A DNA stretch of 20,952 nucleotides from an uncultured Eubacteriales bacterium (GTDB lineage: Bacteria; Bacillota; Clostridia; Oscillospirales; Feifaniaceae), in contig CABRXB010000001.1 of NCBI GenBank assembly GCA_902474785.1, positions 1 to 20,952 on the forward strand, in the 5' to 3' direction. This document shows positions 1-6,854 of the stretch, one piece after another. The notes beneath the pieces were generated by a model. The model saw only the letters and a program-made list of their open reading frames with translations, was not told the origin of the DNA and searched no databases. The position numbers and the translations under genes were made by a program. Every line of letters starts with the position of its first letter. Position 1 is the stretch's first letter.

Positions 1-300
1 TGGGTGGGGGACGACCTTTTGGCCTATGCCCTTTTGCGCGTGGTCGCGCAGGAGGCCGAGCTGCTTCGCATTGCAACATCGCCGCAACGCCGCGGACAGG
101 GGTTGGCAGGCGCTCTGCTGCGCGACTGTCAATCGCAGCTTGCCTCGCAGGGCTGCACAGCCCTTTTTCTCGAGGTGCGCGAGAGCAACCTTGCCGCGCG
201 CACGCTCTATCAACGCGCGGGCTTTTTTGAGGTTGGACGGCGAAATCGATATTATCAAGACCCTGAAGAGGCGGCGCTGCTGCTGCGATGCGATCTGTGA
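1..300 (+). CDS. rimI: Ribosomal-protein-alanine N-acetyltransferase RimI-like (GNAT), 5' end missing
   Basis: The reading frame is open from the first base of the window, so the gene begins upstream; 99 residues are visible. They cover the C-terminal half of a GNAT acetyltransferase: the acetyl-CoA binding segment 'LLRIATSPQRRGQGLAGALL' (R/Q-x-x-G-x-G/A type), then 'LEVRESNLAARTLYQRAGF' and the 'RNRYYQDPEEAALLL' tail. These last two blocks are typical of RimI, which acetylates the N-terminal alanine of ribosomal protein S18 in the cytoplasm using acetyl-CoA. The next gene downstream is tsaD, and rimI lies in tsaE-tsaB-rimI-tsaD clusters in many Firmicutes, which supports the call. Here, unusually, 748 bases separate the two genes. 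The substrate is inferred from the family; general GNAT function is secure. Confidence 0.85.
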   Translation, partial: WVGDDLLAYALLRVVAQEAELLRIATSPQRRGQGLAGALLRDCQSQLASQGCTALFLEVRESNLAARTLYQRAGFFEVGRRNRYYQDPEEAALLLRCDL

Positions 301-531
301 GCAAAGATGCGCTGCGCTGTTTGGCGGATGGGAGGATATGAACAAAAGTGCGGATTGCTCAAATCCGGCGCTCCGTTACGACGGTGGTGCAAATGCCAAA
401 AACGGCTCGATTTTTAGACGAAGACGAAGAAGCCTGTGCCTGCCCGCCGTCGCGTTGGTCGACTCTGTTCTTTATAGAGCTCCATGGGTAGGAAAAGAAC
501 AGATCGGGAAAAGGCCGCGCGTTTGGCGGTT

Positions 532-818
532 GGTCTGCCGGCGGATCGCAAAGCCAAATGCCTTTGGAGTGGGCGAAGAGGATTTTGAAGCCAAAGCGTA
601 ATGCTGGCTAAAGCCAAACGCCCTGGTTGAGCTCGACGTGCCTTTATAAAAGAAAGCTTTTTATGTTGGAAATCGGCAAAGCGCCTTTTCAATCTGGATG
701 GACAAATGAATCACAGTTTTGCGGGGAAGAGATGGTTCCCCTCCCGTTGGGGTTTTGTGATAAAAAACAACTTGGGTTTGGCTGCCGGGTCTGCCGGCGG
801 ATTGCAAAGCCAAATGCC
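532..818. repeat. 31-base direct repeat pair (532-562 and 788-818)
   Basis: The two copies match at 30 of 31 positions; the only difference is C/T inside GGATCGCAAAG versus GGATTGCAAAG. Similarity continues weakly upstream, where both copies are preceded by GTTTGGC. The copies lie 256 bases apart in the rimI-tsaD gap. They may be remnants of an intergenic repeat family; no mobile-element gene is present. Confidence 0.75.
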
Positions 819-892
819 TGCTGCTGGCAAGGAGGTCGACGGCCTTTTTGCGGGCAATCGGCAAAAACCCCCAAAGGTTTACCGGAAAAAGG

Positions 893-967
893 ATGTTCGG
901 GCCACCTTTTGTCGGCGCGCTGCGGAAAAAGCACGTTGCAAAAAATGCTCGGGCCGGCCTTTTGTCG
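893..967. repeat. Local duplication of a 22-23-base element (893-914, 945-967)
   Basis: ATGTTCGGGCCACCTTTTG at 893 and ATGCTCGGGCCGGCCTTTTG at 945 are diverged copies, both ending in TTGTCG. In the downstream copy TTGTCG serves as the -35 box of the predicted tsaD promoter; the upstream copy has no matching -10 box. Confidence 0.6.
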
Positions 968-990
968 ATGATAAAAAAGTTCCATATAAG
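962..990 (+). promoter_or_regulatory. Predicted sigma-A promoter of tsaD
   Basis: A -35 box TTGTCG (962-967) and a -10 box TATAAG (985-990) are separated by exactly 17 bases. The -10 box lies about 60 bases before the tsaD start. This would let tsaD be transcribed independently of rimI. Confidence 0.5.
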
Positions 991-1048
991 AAAAGGCTGG
1001 TTGCCTTTGACGAGATTTCGCAAAAACACCGTAGAAAAGAGGACGAGC

Positions 1049-2077
1049 ATGAAGATACTTGGAATTGAAACCTCCTGCGACGAGACCTCGGTAGCCGTGG
1101 TGCAGGAGGGGAGAAGGCAGCTCTCCTGCGCCGTTCGCACGCAGATCGACATACACCGTCTCTATGGCGGCGTGGTGCCCGAGATCGCCTCGCGCGCACA
1201 CGCCGAATCCATCAGCCAATTGACAACGGCGGCGCTTGACAGCGCAAACCTTTCGCTTGCAGACGTCGACGCCATCGCCGTCACCGCGTGGCCGGGGCTG
1301 ATCGGCGCGCTGCTGGTGGGGGTCAACTTTGCCAAGGGGCTGGCGCTCTCAACCGGACTGCCGCTCGTGCCCGTGCACCATCTGCGCGGCCATGTGGCGG
1401 CCAACTACCTTGCCCACCCCGATTTGAAACCGCCTTTTCTCTGCCTCGTGGTGTCGGGCGGGCACACATGCCTTGTCTGGGTCAAAGATTACACAGAGTT
1501 CAAAACGCTGGGACGCACGAGGGACGACGCCGCCGGCGAGTGTTTTGACAAGGTGGCGCGCGTGCTGGGGCTGCCCTATCCCGGCGGCGTGGCCATGGAT
1601 CGAATTGGACAGGAGGGAAGAGTGGGAACCTTCTCGTTTCCCAGCGCCGAGGTGCGCGGCGCGCCGCTCGATTTCAGCTTTTCGGGCCTCAAGACGGCCG
1701 CCGTCAACCATCTGCACAACGCACAGCAAAAGGGAGAGCCTGTGGACAAGGCCGATTTTGCGGCTTCTCTCATGGACAGCGTGGCGCATGCACTGTGCAG
1801 CCGGCTGGAGCTTGCGACCAAAGAGGTCGCGGCGCCTGCGCTGGCGTTGGCCGGCGGCGTATGTGCAAACTCCGTTTTGCGCGACAGGGCGCAACAACTG
1901 GCCCGTCGATTGGAACTTCCGCTTTTTCTGCCGCCGCCCTCTCTTTGCGGGGACAATGCCGCCATGATCGCAGCGCAGGGGTATTTTGAATTTCAAGCTG
2001 GCCATGTGGCGGGAAGCGATCTCAATGCATTGGCGACAAAGGAGATTGAGGACAACCTAATTTTGACAAAAGTTTGA
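1049..2077 (+). CDS. tsaD: tRNA N6-adenosine threonylcarbamoyltransferase TsaD
   Basis: TsaD transfers the threonylcarbamoyl group from TC-AMP to A37 of ANN-decoding tRNAs, working with TsaB and TsaE in the cytoplasm. The 342-residue length fits the family. Motifs in order are the ASKHA N-terminus 'MKILGIETSCDETSVA', the metal-binding pair His111/His115 in HHLRGH, 'SGGH' at 136-139, 'DDAAGE' at 159-164, 'GLPYPGG' at 174-180, 'FSFSGLKT' near 210, 'GGVCANSVLR' and 'CGDNAAMIAA' near the C-terminus. The start at 1049 was chosen because the conserved N-terminus begins there, after an AGAGGA ribosome site; the frame is open further upstream but that extension is not family-like. One oddity is 'TAWPGL' near residue 80, where the family usually has GPGL. 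Confidence 0.97.
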   Translation: MKILGIETSCDETSVAVVQEGRRQLSCAVRTQIDIHRLYGGVVPEIASRAHAESISQLTTAALDSANLSLADVDAIAVTAWPGLIGALLVGVNFAKGLALSTGLPLVPVHHLRGHVAANYLAHPDLKPPFLCLVVSGGHTCLVWVKDYTEFKTLGRTRDDAAGECFDKVARVLGLPYPGGVAMDRIGQEGRVGTFSFPSAEVRGAPLDFSFSGLKTAAVNHLHNAQQKGEPVDKADFAASLMDSVAHALCSRLELATKEVAAPALALAGGVCANSVLRDRAQQLARRLELPLFLPPPSLCGDNAAMIAAQGYFEFQAGHVAGSDLNALATKEIEDNLILTKV

Positions 2078-2140
2078 CAAAAATTAATTTCTGGAAATGA
2101 ATCGTCGAGTTATGTCAACCAAAATTATGTGCAGCCCGCT

Positions 2141-2238
2141 TTGTCCACACCACAAGAGAGACAGATTGTGGAAAACCTCTTGAATCCACTGCGATTTTCC
2201 TCTGTTTCGGTGGATAACTCGGTGGAAAGTGTGGATAT
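2141..2238. promoter_or_regulatory. Cluster of four near-consensus DnaA boxes
   Basis: Four 9-mers each differ by one base from the DnaA box TTATCCACA or its complement: TTGTCCACA (2141-2149, +), TGTGGAAAA (2167-2175, -), GGTGGATAA (2209-2217, -) and TGTGGATAT (2230-2238, -). All fall within 98 bases. DnaA binding is inferred from sequence only. No dnaA, dnaN or rpmH gene is nearby, so a full chromosome origin is not supported. Confidence 0.4.
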
Positions 2239-2493
2239 CTCCCCATTGTGCCCTGCAATTTATGAAAATTATGTCAACTGACCCAAGGGGATTTATGGGG
2301 AAAATGGGATAAATTGGCCCTTGACTTTCTGAAAAGAAGGGGAAAAGCAGTCGAAAAATGTGTGAAAAGCCGGTATTATTTTGGAAAAGATGGCGGGACA
2401 TCCAATTTTCATAGAAAAACAGCGATGAAAAACACCACCACAGGGCAAAAACGCATCAAAAAAAGATCACAAATGGAAATGTGGTGCGCAGTC

Positions 2494-2523
2494 TTGCGCC
2501 ACAGGGCGCCGCCTTGCTATAAT
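2494..2523 (+). promoter_or_regulatory. Predicted promoter of the PLP enzyme gene
   Basis: A perfect -10 box TATAAT lies at 2518-2523, with TTGCGC at 2494-2499 as the -35 box and an 18-base spacer. The -10 box is 46 bases before the start codon at 2570. Confidence 0.6.
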
Positions 2524-2569
2524 GAAGGCAGGGCCAGCGGCCGGATGAATGAAAAGGAGAGACGCCAAT

Positions 2570-3604
2570 ATGGTACTATTCAACAGCGACTACACCGAGG
2601 GGGCCCATCCGAAAATCATGGAGCGCATGCTGTCTTCCAACATGGAGCAGACCGGCGGATACGGCATCGACCCCTATTGTGACAAAGCCCGCGCTCTGAT
2701 CAAACAGCAGTGCGGCAGGGACGACATCGACGTGCAGTTTTTGGTGGGAGGCACCCAGACCAACCTGACGGTCATTGCGGCCACGCTGCGTCCGCATCAG
2801 GGCGTTATTTCGGCCGATTCGGGGCACATCAACGTCCATGAGACCGGCGCGATTGAGGCCACGGGCCACAAGGTCATCGCCCTGCCCAGCGCCGACGGCA
2901 AGCTCACAGCGCAGCAGGTGCTCGACTGTTATCACGACCACTGGAACGATGCGACGCACGAGCACATTGTGCAGCCCGGCATGGTGTACATTTCAAACCC
3001 GACCGAGATCGGTTCGATCTACCACAAAGACGAGCTGACGGCGCTTGCCGCCGCCTGCCGCGACTGCGGCCTGCCGCTGTTCCTGGATGGGGCGCGGCTT
3101 GGCTACGGTCTTGCGGCGCAGGACAACGACCTCGACTTGCCCACCATCACCGACTGCTGCGACGTGTTTTACATCGGCGGCACCAAGGTGGGCGCGCTGT
3201 TTGGCGAGGCCGTTGTGATCCGAAACCCCGCAATTGCAAAGGATTTTCGCTATCTCATCAAACAGCGTGGCGGCATGCTGGCCAAGGGCCGTCTGCTTGG
3301 CATCCAGTTTGCCACGCTCTTCGAAGACGGGCTCTATTTTGAGATCTCGCAGCATGCGGTCGACCTCGCCATGAAAATTCGAGAGGCCTGCGAGCAAAAG
3401 GGCTATTCCTTTGTCACCCCCTCCACCACCAATCAGCAGTTTCCCATCCTGCCCAATGCGCTCATCGATAAGCTGGGCCAAAAGTGGGGCTATTCCTTCT
3501 GGGGCAAGATCGACGAGGAACACAGCGCCGTGCGCTTTTGCACGAGCTGGGCCACCGACGCGGCGGCGGTGGAACAACTTTGCAGCGACATCAGAGGTCT
3601 GTGA
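2570..3604 (+). CDS. PLP-dependent lyase of the threonine aldolase / beta-eliminating lyase family
   Basis: This 344-residue protein belongs to the fold-type I PLP enzymes related to low-specificity L-threonine aldolase, which cleave L-threonine or allo-threonine to glycine and acetaldehyde. Family signs are 'NSDYTEGAHP' at the N-terminus, 'GGTQTNLTVI' at 60-69 (cofactor phosphate region), 'HINVHETGA' at 86-94, 'LFLDGARLGYG' at 170-180 with the PLP-ring Asp173, and 'YIGGTKVGALFGEAV' with the likely Schiff-base Lys206. The start at 2570 follows AAAGGAGA at a good distance; an upstream in-frame ATG at 2549 would place the ribosome site inside the gene. It is a single-gene unit with its own promoter and terminator. 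The exact substrate is not fixed by the sequence: some relatives act on other beta-hydroxy amino acids. Confidence 0.85.
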   Translation: MVLFNSDYTEGAHPKIMERMLSSNMEQTGGYGIDPYCDKARALIKQQCGRDDIDVQFLVGGTQTNLTVIAATLRPHQGVISADSGHINVHETGAIEATGHKVIALPSADGKLTAQQVLDCYHDHWNDATHEHIVQPGMVYISNPTEIGSIYHKDELTALAAACRDCGLPLFLDGARLGYGLAAQDNDLDLPTITDCCDVFYIGGTKVGALFGEAVVIRNPAIAKDFRYLIKQRGGMLAKGRLLGIQFATLFEDGLYFEISQHAVDLAMKIREACEQKGYSFVTPSTTNQQFPILPNALIDKLGQKWGYSFWGKIDEEHSAVRFCTSWATDAAAVEQLCSDIRGL

Positions 3605-3620
3605 GCCTGGTTAATAGAAA

Positions 3621-3655
3621 AAAGGGGCCGTTGCTGCTGCAACGGCCCCTTTTGA
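3621..3655 (+). terminator. Intrinsic terminator after the PLP enzyme gene
   Basis: A 13-base-pair perfect stem (AAAGGGGCCGTTG at 3621-3633, its complement at 3640-3653) closes a CTGCTG loop and ends in T residues, 17 bases after the stop codon. Confidence 0.9.
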
Positions 3656-3663
3656 AAAAACAG

Positions 3664-3993
3664 GCCATAGGGTTTTGCCATCCTGTCCAAATCGCGACTT
3701 TCATCAAAGATGGTGCGGCAAGAACAAAAACGAAATTTCTTGGTGATAACTCCCAGGCGAAACCCGAAGCAGCTTAAAATGCTGATGATTGCAAAGACAA
3801 GGTGAATCAAAAAAAGCTAAACCCCTTTGACAAATCAGTTACAAGGGTTTGCTACAATTATCTGGTTGGCCAAAGGCTTCCATCAAAGAAGGTATGGCAA
3901 GCAGAAAAAATTGATCTTATGATTGAAACGAGGCAAAGCCCAGAAAAAGTGAAAATACTGATGACTGTAAAGTCAAGGTAAATCTAAAAAGCT
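3664..3993. repeat. Diverged ~150-base direct repeat, two copies
   Basis: Copy one (about 3664-3818) and copy two (about 3842-3993) align along their length. CATCAAAGA occurs at 3702-3710 and 3881-3889. The segments 3781-3808 and 3957-3984 (CTGATGATTGCAAAGACAAG versus CTGATGACTGTAAAGTCAAG) match at 23 of 28 positions, with four of the five differences being transitions. The period is about 177 bases. Neither copy holds an open gene. Confidence 0.7.
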
Positions 3994-4060
3994 GGCGCCC
4001 TATCTTAACACCAAACGACAAGCTGAAGATCAAAATCAAACCGAAAATCCAGAGTTGTCG

Positions 4061-4072
4061 ATTGCATGCAAT
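4061..4072. promoter_or_regulatory. Perfect 12-base palindrome upstream of the sigma operon
   Basis: ATTGCATGCAAT is its own complement and lies 49 bases before the sigma factor start codon, in a position suited to an operator. Its role is only inferred. Confidence 0.25.
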
Positions 4073-4120
4073 AAAAGCGTACTTTGGCGCATTATTTCAG
4101 TGAAGACAGGAGGAGAGAGG

Positions 4121-4693
4121 ATGAATGAAACCGGCAGGCAGACGTCGGCTTGGCCAAGGGGTGGAGACGACGCACAGCTCGACCACCTGCTCGACGCGCT
4201 GGCCAGGGGAGAGAAACAGGCGCTGGAAGCGCTGTATGAGCGCACCGCGCCGTCCATATATGGCCTGACCCTTTCCATTTTAAAAAACCCTGTCGAGGCG
4301 CAGGACGTGGTGCAAGAGACCTTTTTGAAGGTCTGGACCAGTGCGCCCAGCTATCGGTCGCAGGGAAAACCGCTGGCCTACATGTTCACCATCGCCAAAC
4401 ACTGTGCGCTCATGCGGCTGCGAAAAAGAGCGCGCGACGCACAGCCGCCCGAAGACTGGGAGGCAACTGCCGCGCAGCTTCCCCCCGCCGTCACGCCCGA
4501 AGAGCGCATGACCTTGCAGGCCGCCATGCGGCACCTGTCGGACGAGGAGCGGGAAATTGTGATGCTGCACGCGGTGTCAGGCTATAAACACAGGGAAATT
4601 GCGGAATTTCTCTGTCTCTCCCTGCCTGCGGTGCTCTCGAAGTATCACCGCGCCCTCGGCAAACTGAGAAGGCGTATGAAGGAGGATTTGTAA
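4121..4693 (+). CDS. ECF-type RNA polymerase sigma factor
   Basis: This 190-residue protein has the two domains of an ECF sigma factor. Region 2 spans about residues 38-102 ('LYERTAPSIYGLTLSIL', 'DVVQETFLKVW', 'KPLAYMFTIAKHCALMRLRK') and binds core polymerase and the -10 element. Region 4 spans about 128-187 ('LSDEEREIVMLHAVSGYKHR', 'EIAEFLCLSLPAVLSKYHRA') and binds the -35 element by helix-turn-helix. The start at 4121 follows a strong AGGAGGAGAG site; the frame is open upstream but that part is not family-like. The stop codon lies one base before the ATG of the next gene, which has an RsgI-like membrane-anchored structure. The pair probably forms a sigma/anti-sigma unit that responds to an envelope or extracellular signal. 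The regulon cannot be read from here. Confidence 0.93.
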   Translation: MNETGRQTSAWPRGGDDAQLDHLLDALARGEKQALEALYERTAPSIYGLTLSILKNPVEAQDVVQETFLKVWTSAPSYRSQGKPLAYMFTIAKHCALMRLRKRARDAQPPEDWEATAAQLPPAVTPEERMTLQAAMRHLSDEEREIVMLHAVSGYKHREIAEFLCLSLPAVLSKYHRALGKLRRRMKEDL

Positions 4694-4694
4694 T

Positions 4695-6080
4695 ATGACC
4701 AAAGAGAAGACAAAGCAGCTCTTGCAAAGCGCCGTCCTCCACGCCACGCCACAGTGGGACGACGCACTGCTGCAAGACCTTCCGCAGCAGGAGCCGGCCG
4801 TGGTGGTACAGATGCCTTCGCGTCGCCGCGCGCATCCGATGCTGGCCGTCGCCGCGGCGCTGTTGCTGCTGGTTGGCGGTGTGATGGGCTATCGGCAGTA
4901 TCAGACCTTTTATGCGCTGGACGCCATCGTGGGCTTTGACGTCAACCCCAGCATCGAGCTGCGGCTGAGTCGGGCCGAAAAGGTGTTGGAGGCGCGCGCC
5001 CTCAACCAAGACGCGGCAATCATATTGGAGGGCATGGATCTCAAGGGCAGCAGCCTCAACGTGGCGGTCAACGCGCTGCTGGGCTCCATGCTGCAAAACG
5101 GCTATCTGGGAGAGCTCTCCAACTCTATTTTGATCTCGGTGGAAAACGACGATGCACAGCGCGCGCAGGAACTCCAAGATCGGCTGACCCAGGAGGTCAA
5201 CCGCCTGCTCACAGCGCGCGACGTGGAGCCCGCCATTGTGAGCCAGACCATCCCCATGCAAAGTGAGACGACATCGGCGACACAGCCGCAGGGGGTGTCG
5301 CCCGGCAAGGCGGAGCTGGTGCGTCAGCTTGCGGGGCAAAACAGCAAATATCGGGAGGAGGAGCTCATGCAGCTCTCCATCAACGAACTTTTGCTGCTGG
5401 TGGAGAGCGGGAAAAACACGCTGTCCGGCATCACCAGCACGGGAGAGGCGAGCGACCGGGCCTATCTTGGAAACGAGCGCGCATTGCAGTGTGCGCTCGA
5501 CTGGATGGGCGTTGCAGCCGCCGACCTGCGCTGGAAGGAGATCGAGCTCGACTATGACGACGGCCGCATGGTTTATGAGGTGGAGTTCGTGGCGGGCAAT
5601 ATGGAATATGAGTGTGATGTCGACGCACGGACCGGCGACGTGCTGTCGTCGTCAAAAGAGCGTCTCGACGACTGGGACGATTTTGACGATGATGACCGCG
5701 ACGATTTCGATGACTTTGACGACTTTGACGACAGGGACGACGACCGTCACGATTGGGAAGATCGCCCCAAGGATGACGTCACCGTCCCGGTCGACGGGCA
5801 GGAGGCCGATGCACCGGTCAATTTACCGCAGCACCAGGGCTCGGTCATCGGCAACGGTCAGGGCGAAGAGACCATCTCAAAACAGGATGCAACGCAAATC
5901 GCGCTGGAAGACGCCGGCTTGACCAAGTCTGACACGCGAAAGCTCAAATGTGAGCTCGACTATGACGACGGGCGCCTGCGCTATGAAGTTGAGTTTAAGA
6001 GCGGCCGCATGGAATATGAGTATGAGATCGACGCGCAAACCGGCGCAATATTGTCCCGCGATATCGACGAAGACGATTGA
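4695..6080 (+). CDS. RsgI-like membrane-anchored putative anti-sigma factor with two PepSY-like domains
   Basis: A 461-residue single-pass membrane protein that probably holds the ECF sigma factor encoded just upstream inactive. Residues 1-47 would be cytoplasmic; the membrane helix is about 48-66. Residues 70-185 ('YALDAIVGFDVNPSIELRLS', 'GSSLNVAVNALLGSM', 'ISVENDD') match the extracytoplasmic domain seen in RsgI-type anti-sigma factors. Two PepSY-like domains follow at about 258-318 and 394-456; they share 'ELDYDDGR', 'YEVEF' and 'TG(D/A)(V/I)LS'. Between them lies an extremely acidic linker (325-361) built of repeated FDD/DD units. The first PepSY-like copy carries an extra Cys at 307. GGAGG at 4681-4685 is the ribosome site, inside the end of the sigma gene, so the two are translationally coupled. 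The anti-sigma role is inferred from gene order and architecture. Confidence 0.8.
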   Translation: MTKEKTKQLLQSAVLHATPQWDDALLQDLPQQEPAVVVQMPSRRRAHPMLAVAAALLLLVGGVMGYRQYQTFYALDAIVGFDVNPSIELRLSRAEKVLEARALNQDAAIILEGMDLKGSSLNVAVNALLGSMLQNGYLGELSNSILISVENDDAQRAQELQDRLTQEVNRLLTARDVEPAIVSQTIPMQSETTSATQPQGVSPGKAELVRQLAGQNSKYREEELMQLSINELLLLVESGKNTLSGITSTGEASDRAYLGNERALQCALDWMGVAAADLRWKEIELDYDDGRMVYEVEFVAGNMEYECDVDARTGDVLSSSKERLDDWDDFDDDDRDDFDDFDDFDDRDDDRHDWEDRPKDDVTVPVDGQEADAPVNLPQHQGSVIGNGQGEETISKQDATQIALEDAGLTKSDTRKLKCELDYDDGRLRYEVEFKSGRMEYEYEIDAQTGAILSRDIDEDD

Positions 6081-6126
6081 TTTGAAGCGGAAATTGTGCA
6101 AGAGAGCATGACTTCATAATCGATAG

Positions 6127-6159
6127 AAAAGCGCGCGCAAACCCTTGCGCGCGCTTTTT
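6127..6159. terminator. Bidirectional terminator between convergent operons
   Basis: AAAAGCGCGCGCAA (6127-6140) and its exact complement (6145-6158) form a 14-base-pair stem with an ACCC loop. A-rich and T-rich flanks let it end both the sigma/anti-sigma operon (+) and the 6252-7999 pair (-). Confidence 0.9.
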
Positions 6160-6251
6160 GTTGTTGCTAAAATGGACAGAAATATCCTGACAGAACTATT
6201 GGGAAAGGCTTGTACACCATGTACGAGAGACAATGGTAAAAAGAGAAGCGG

Positions 6252-6854
6252 TTATGGTGCTAATGTGAGTAAGTTTTTTTGCTTCAATGGGGTATAGGTA
6301 ATGCTATGGTGGTAAGGAAAATGTGAAGGGTTGGAAATATTCCAAAATTGTCCATTCCCCTGCAGACGAATTCCGTTTTTTTCAAAGCAGTATTCTGTCA
6401 CCCCGTCACAACGCATCTTGGCAATGTTTTCAGGAAGAATAACACTTCCTACGGGAGTGCTATTTAAGGTCATTAGCTGTATTGTTGAATATGTAATATT
6501 CATTTCCGTCAGCTGAATGGCAGTGGCACGAATATTGGTGTATATAGAAGTGGAAAAATCGGGATCGTAGAATTCGCCATAGTATTCCATCTGTATGCTG
6601 GGTGGGTCATAAAACTCATCAAAGGATACCGACATCACGCCCCCATTTTGCAATATATGAATTACATCGTCGGCCGTGGGCTGTGAGGCTCTTCCATTTT
6701 TAACCACGCCGGCATGTCCCACATCCCACGGTACATCTTTGTCCCGATAGACGGCATATCCACTGTGTGAGGCCAAAGCGGAGAGGGGAATGCAGGTGCA
6801 AAGGAGAGCAAGCAATAAAATTACGGCAATTTGCCGAACCCCTTTTCTGTTCAC
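6252..6854 (-). CDS. Small secreted protein of unknown function with a GHAGV motif
   Basis: I do not recognise a named family. The 200-residue protein has a classical signal peptide (residues 1-28: basic start, hydrophobic core 'IAVILLLALLCT', cleavage likely after LSALA). The mature start 'HSGYAVYRDKDVPWDVGHAG' resembles a motif (YAVYRDG...HAG) that I associate with exported clostridial proteins, and the GHAGV around His47 recalls the His environment of NlpC/P60- or YiiX-like papain-fold enzymes; no catalytic Cys is evident nearby, so an enzyme role is not supported. The GTG start at 6854 follows AAGGAGG by 9 bases and overlaps the stop of the upstream gene (GTGA), so translation is coupled. 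Base composition is clearly more AT-rich than in neighbouring genes, which may point to transfer. Confidence 0.7.
   Translation of the reverse strand: MNRKGVRQIAVILLLALLCTCIPLSALASHSGYAVYRDKDVPWDVGHAGVVKNGRASQPTADDVIHILQNGGVMSVSFDEFYDPPSIQMEYYGEFYDPDFSTSIYTNIRATAIQLTEMNITYSTIQLMTLNSTPVGSVILPENIAKMRCDGVTEYCFEKNGIRLQGNGQFWNISNPSHFPYHHSITYTPLKQKNLLTLAP

Larger units (their letters stand above)
301..1048. other. Gene-free gap between rimI and tsaD, rich in short repeats
   Basis: I see no convincing gene here: the open frames lack ribosome sites and resemble no family known to me. The stretch holds two near-identical 31-base direct repeats (532-562 and 788-818), a second local duplication (893-914 and 945-967), a 9-base inverted repeat GCGTTTGGC/GCCAAACGC (519-527 and 613-621) and repeated AAAGCCAAA motifs near 550, 585, 611 and 807. 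The last ~90 bases hold a likely promoter for tsaD. Confidence 0.6.
2078..2569. other. Gene-free gap between tsaD and the PLP enzyme gene
   Basis: No gene is visible. The first 210 bases hold a cluster of DnaA-box-like 9-mers (2141-2238) bracketed by two copies of TTATGTCAAC (2110-2119 and 2269-2278). The stretch up to about 2460 is AT-rich with many AAAA tracts. A promoter for the following gene lies at 2494-2523. The tsaD stop codon sits in a tandem TTTGACAAAA sequence, and I see no clear hairpin terminator for tsaD. Confidence 0.6.
3656..4120. other. AT-rich gene-free gap upstream of the sigma factor operon
   Basis: No gene is visible in these 465 bases. The stretch is mostly made of two diverged direct repeat copies (listed separately) and, just before the sigma gene, a perfect palindrome ATTGCATGCAAT at 4061-4072. 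I could not find a well-spaced sigma-A promoter for the sigma operon. Confidence 0.55.

Noticed and set aside
26..971. Open frames of 114-191 codons in the rimI-tsaD gap, two of which share the peptide CRRIAKPNA
   Set aside because: The shared peptide comes from the 31-base DNA repeat. The frames lack ribosome sites, overlap rimI or each other and have no protein-like composition.
2101..2400. Chromosomal replication origin
   Set aside because: The DnaA-box-like cluster and AT-rich flank are suggestive, but no dnaA, dnaN, recF, gyrB or rpmH gene is nearby and the boxes are all imperfect.
3828..3859. Promoter TTGACA ... TACAAT
   Set aside because: Both boxes are good but are separated by 20 bases, too far for a standard promoter, and no gene starts within 250 bases.
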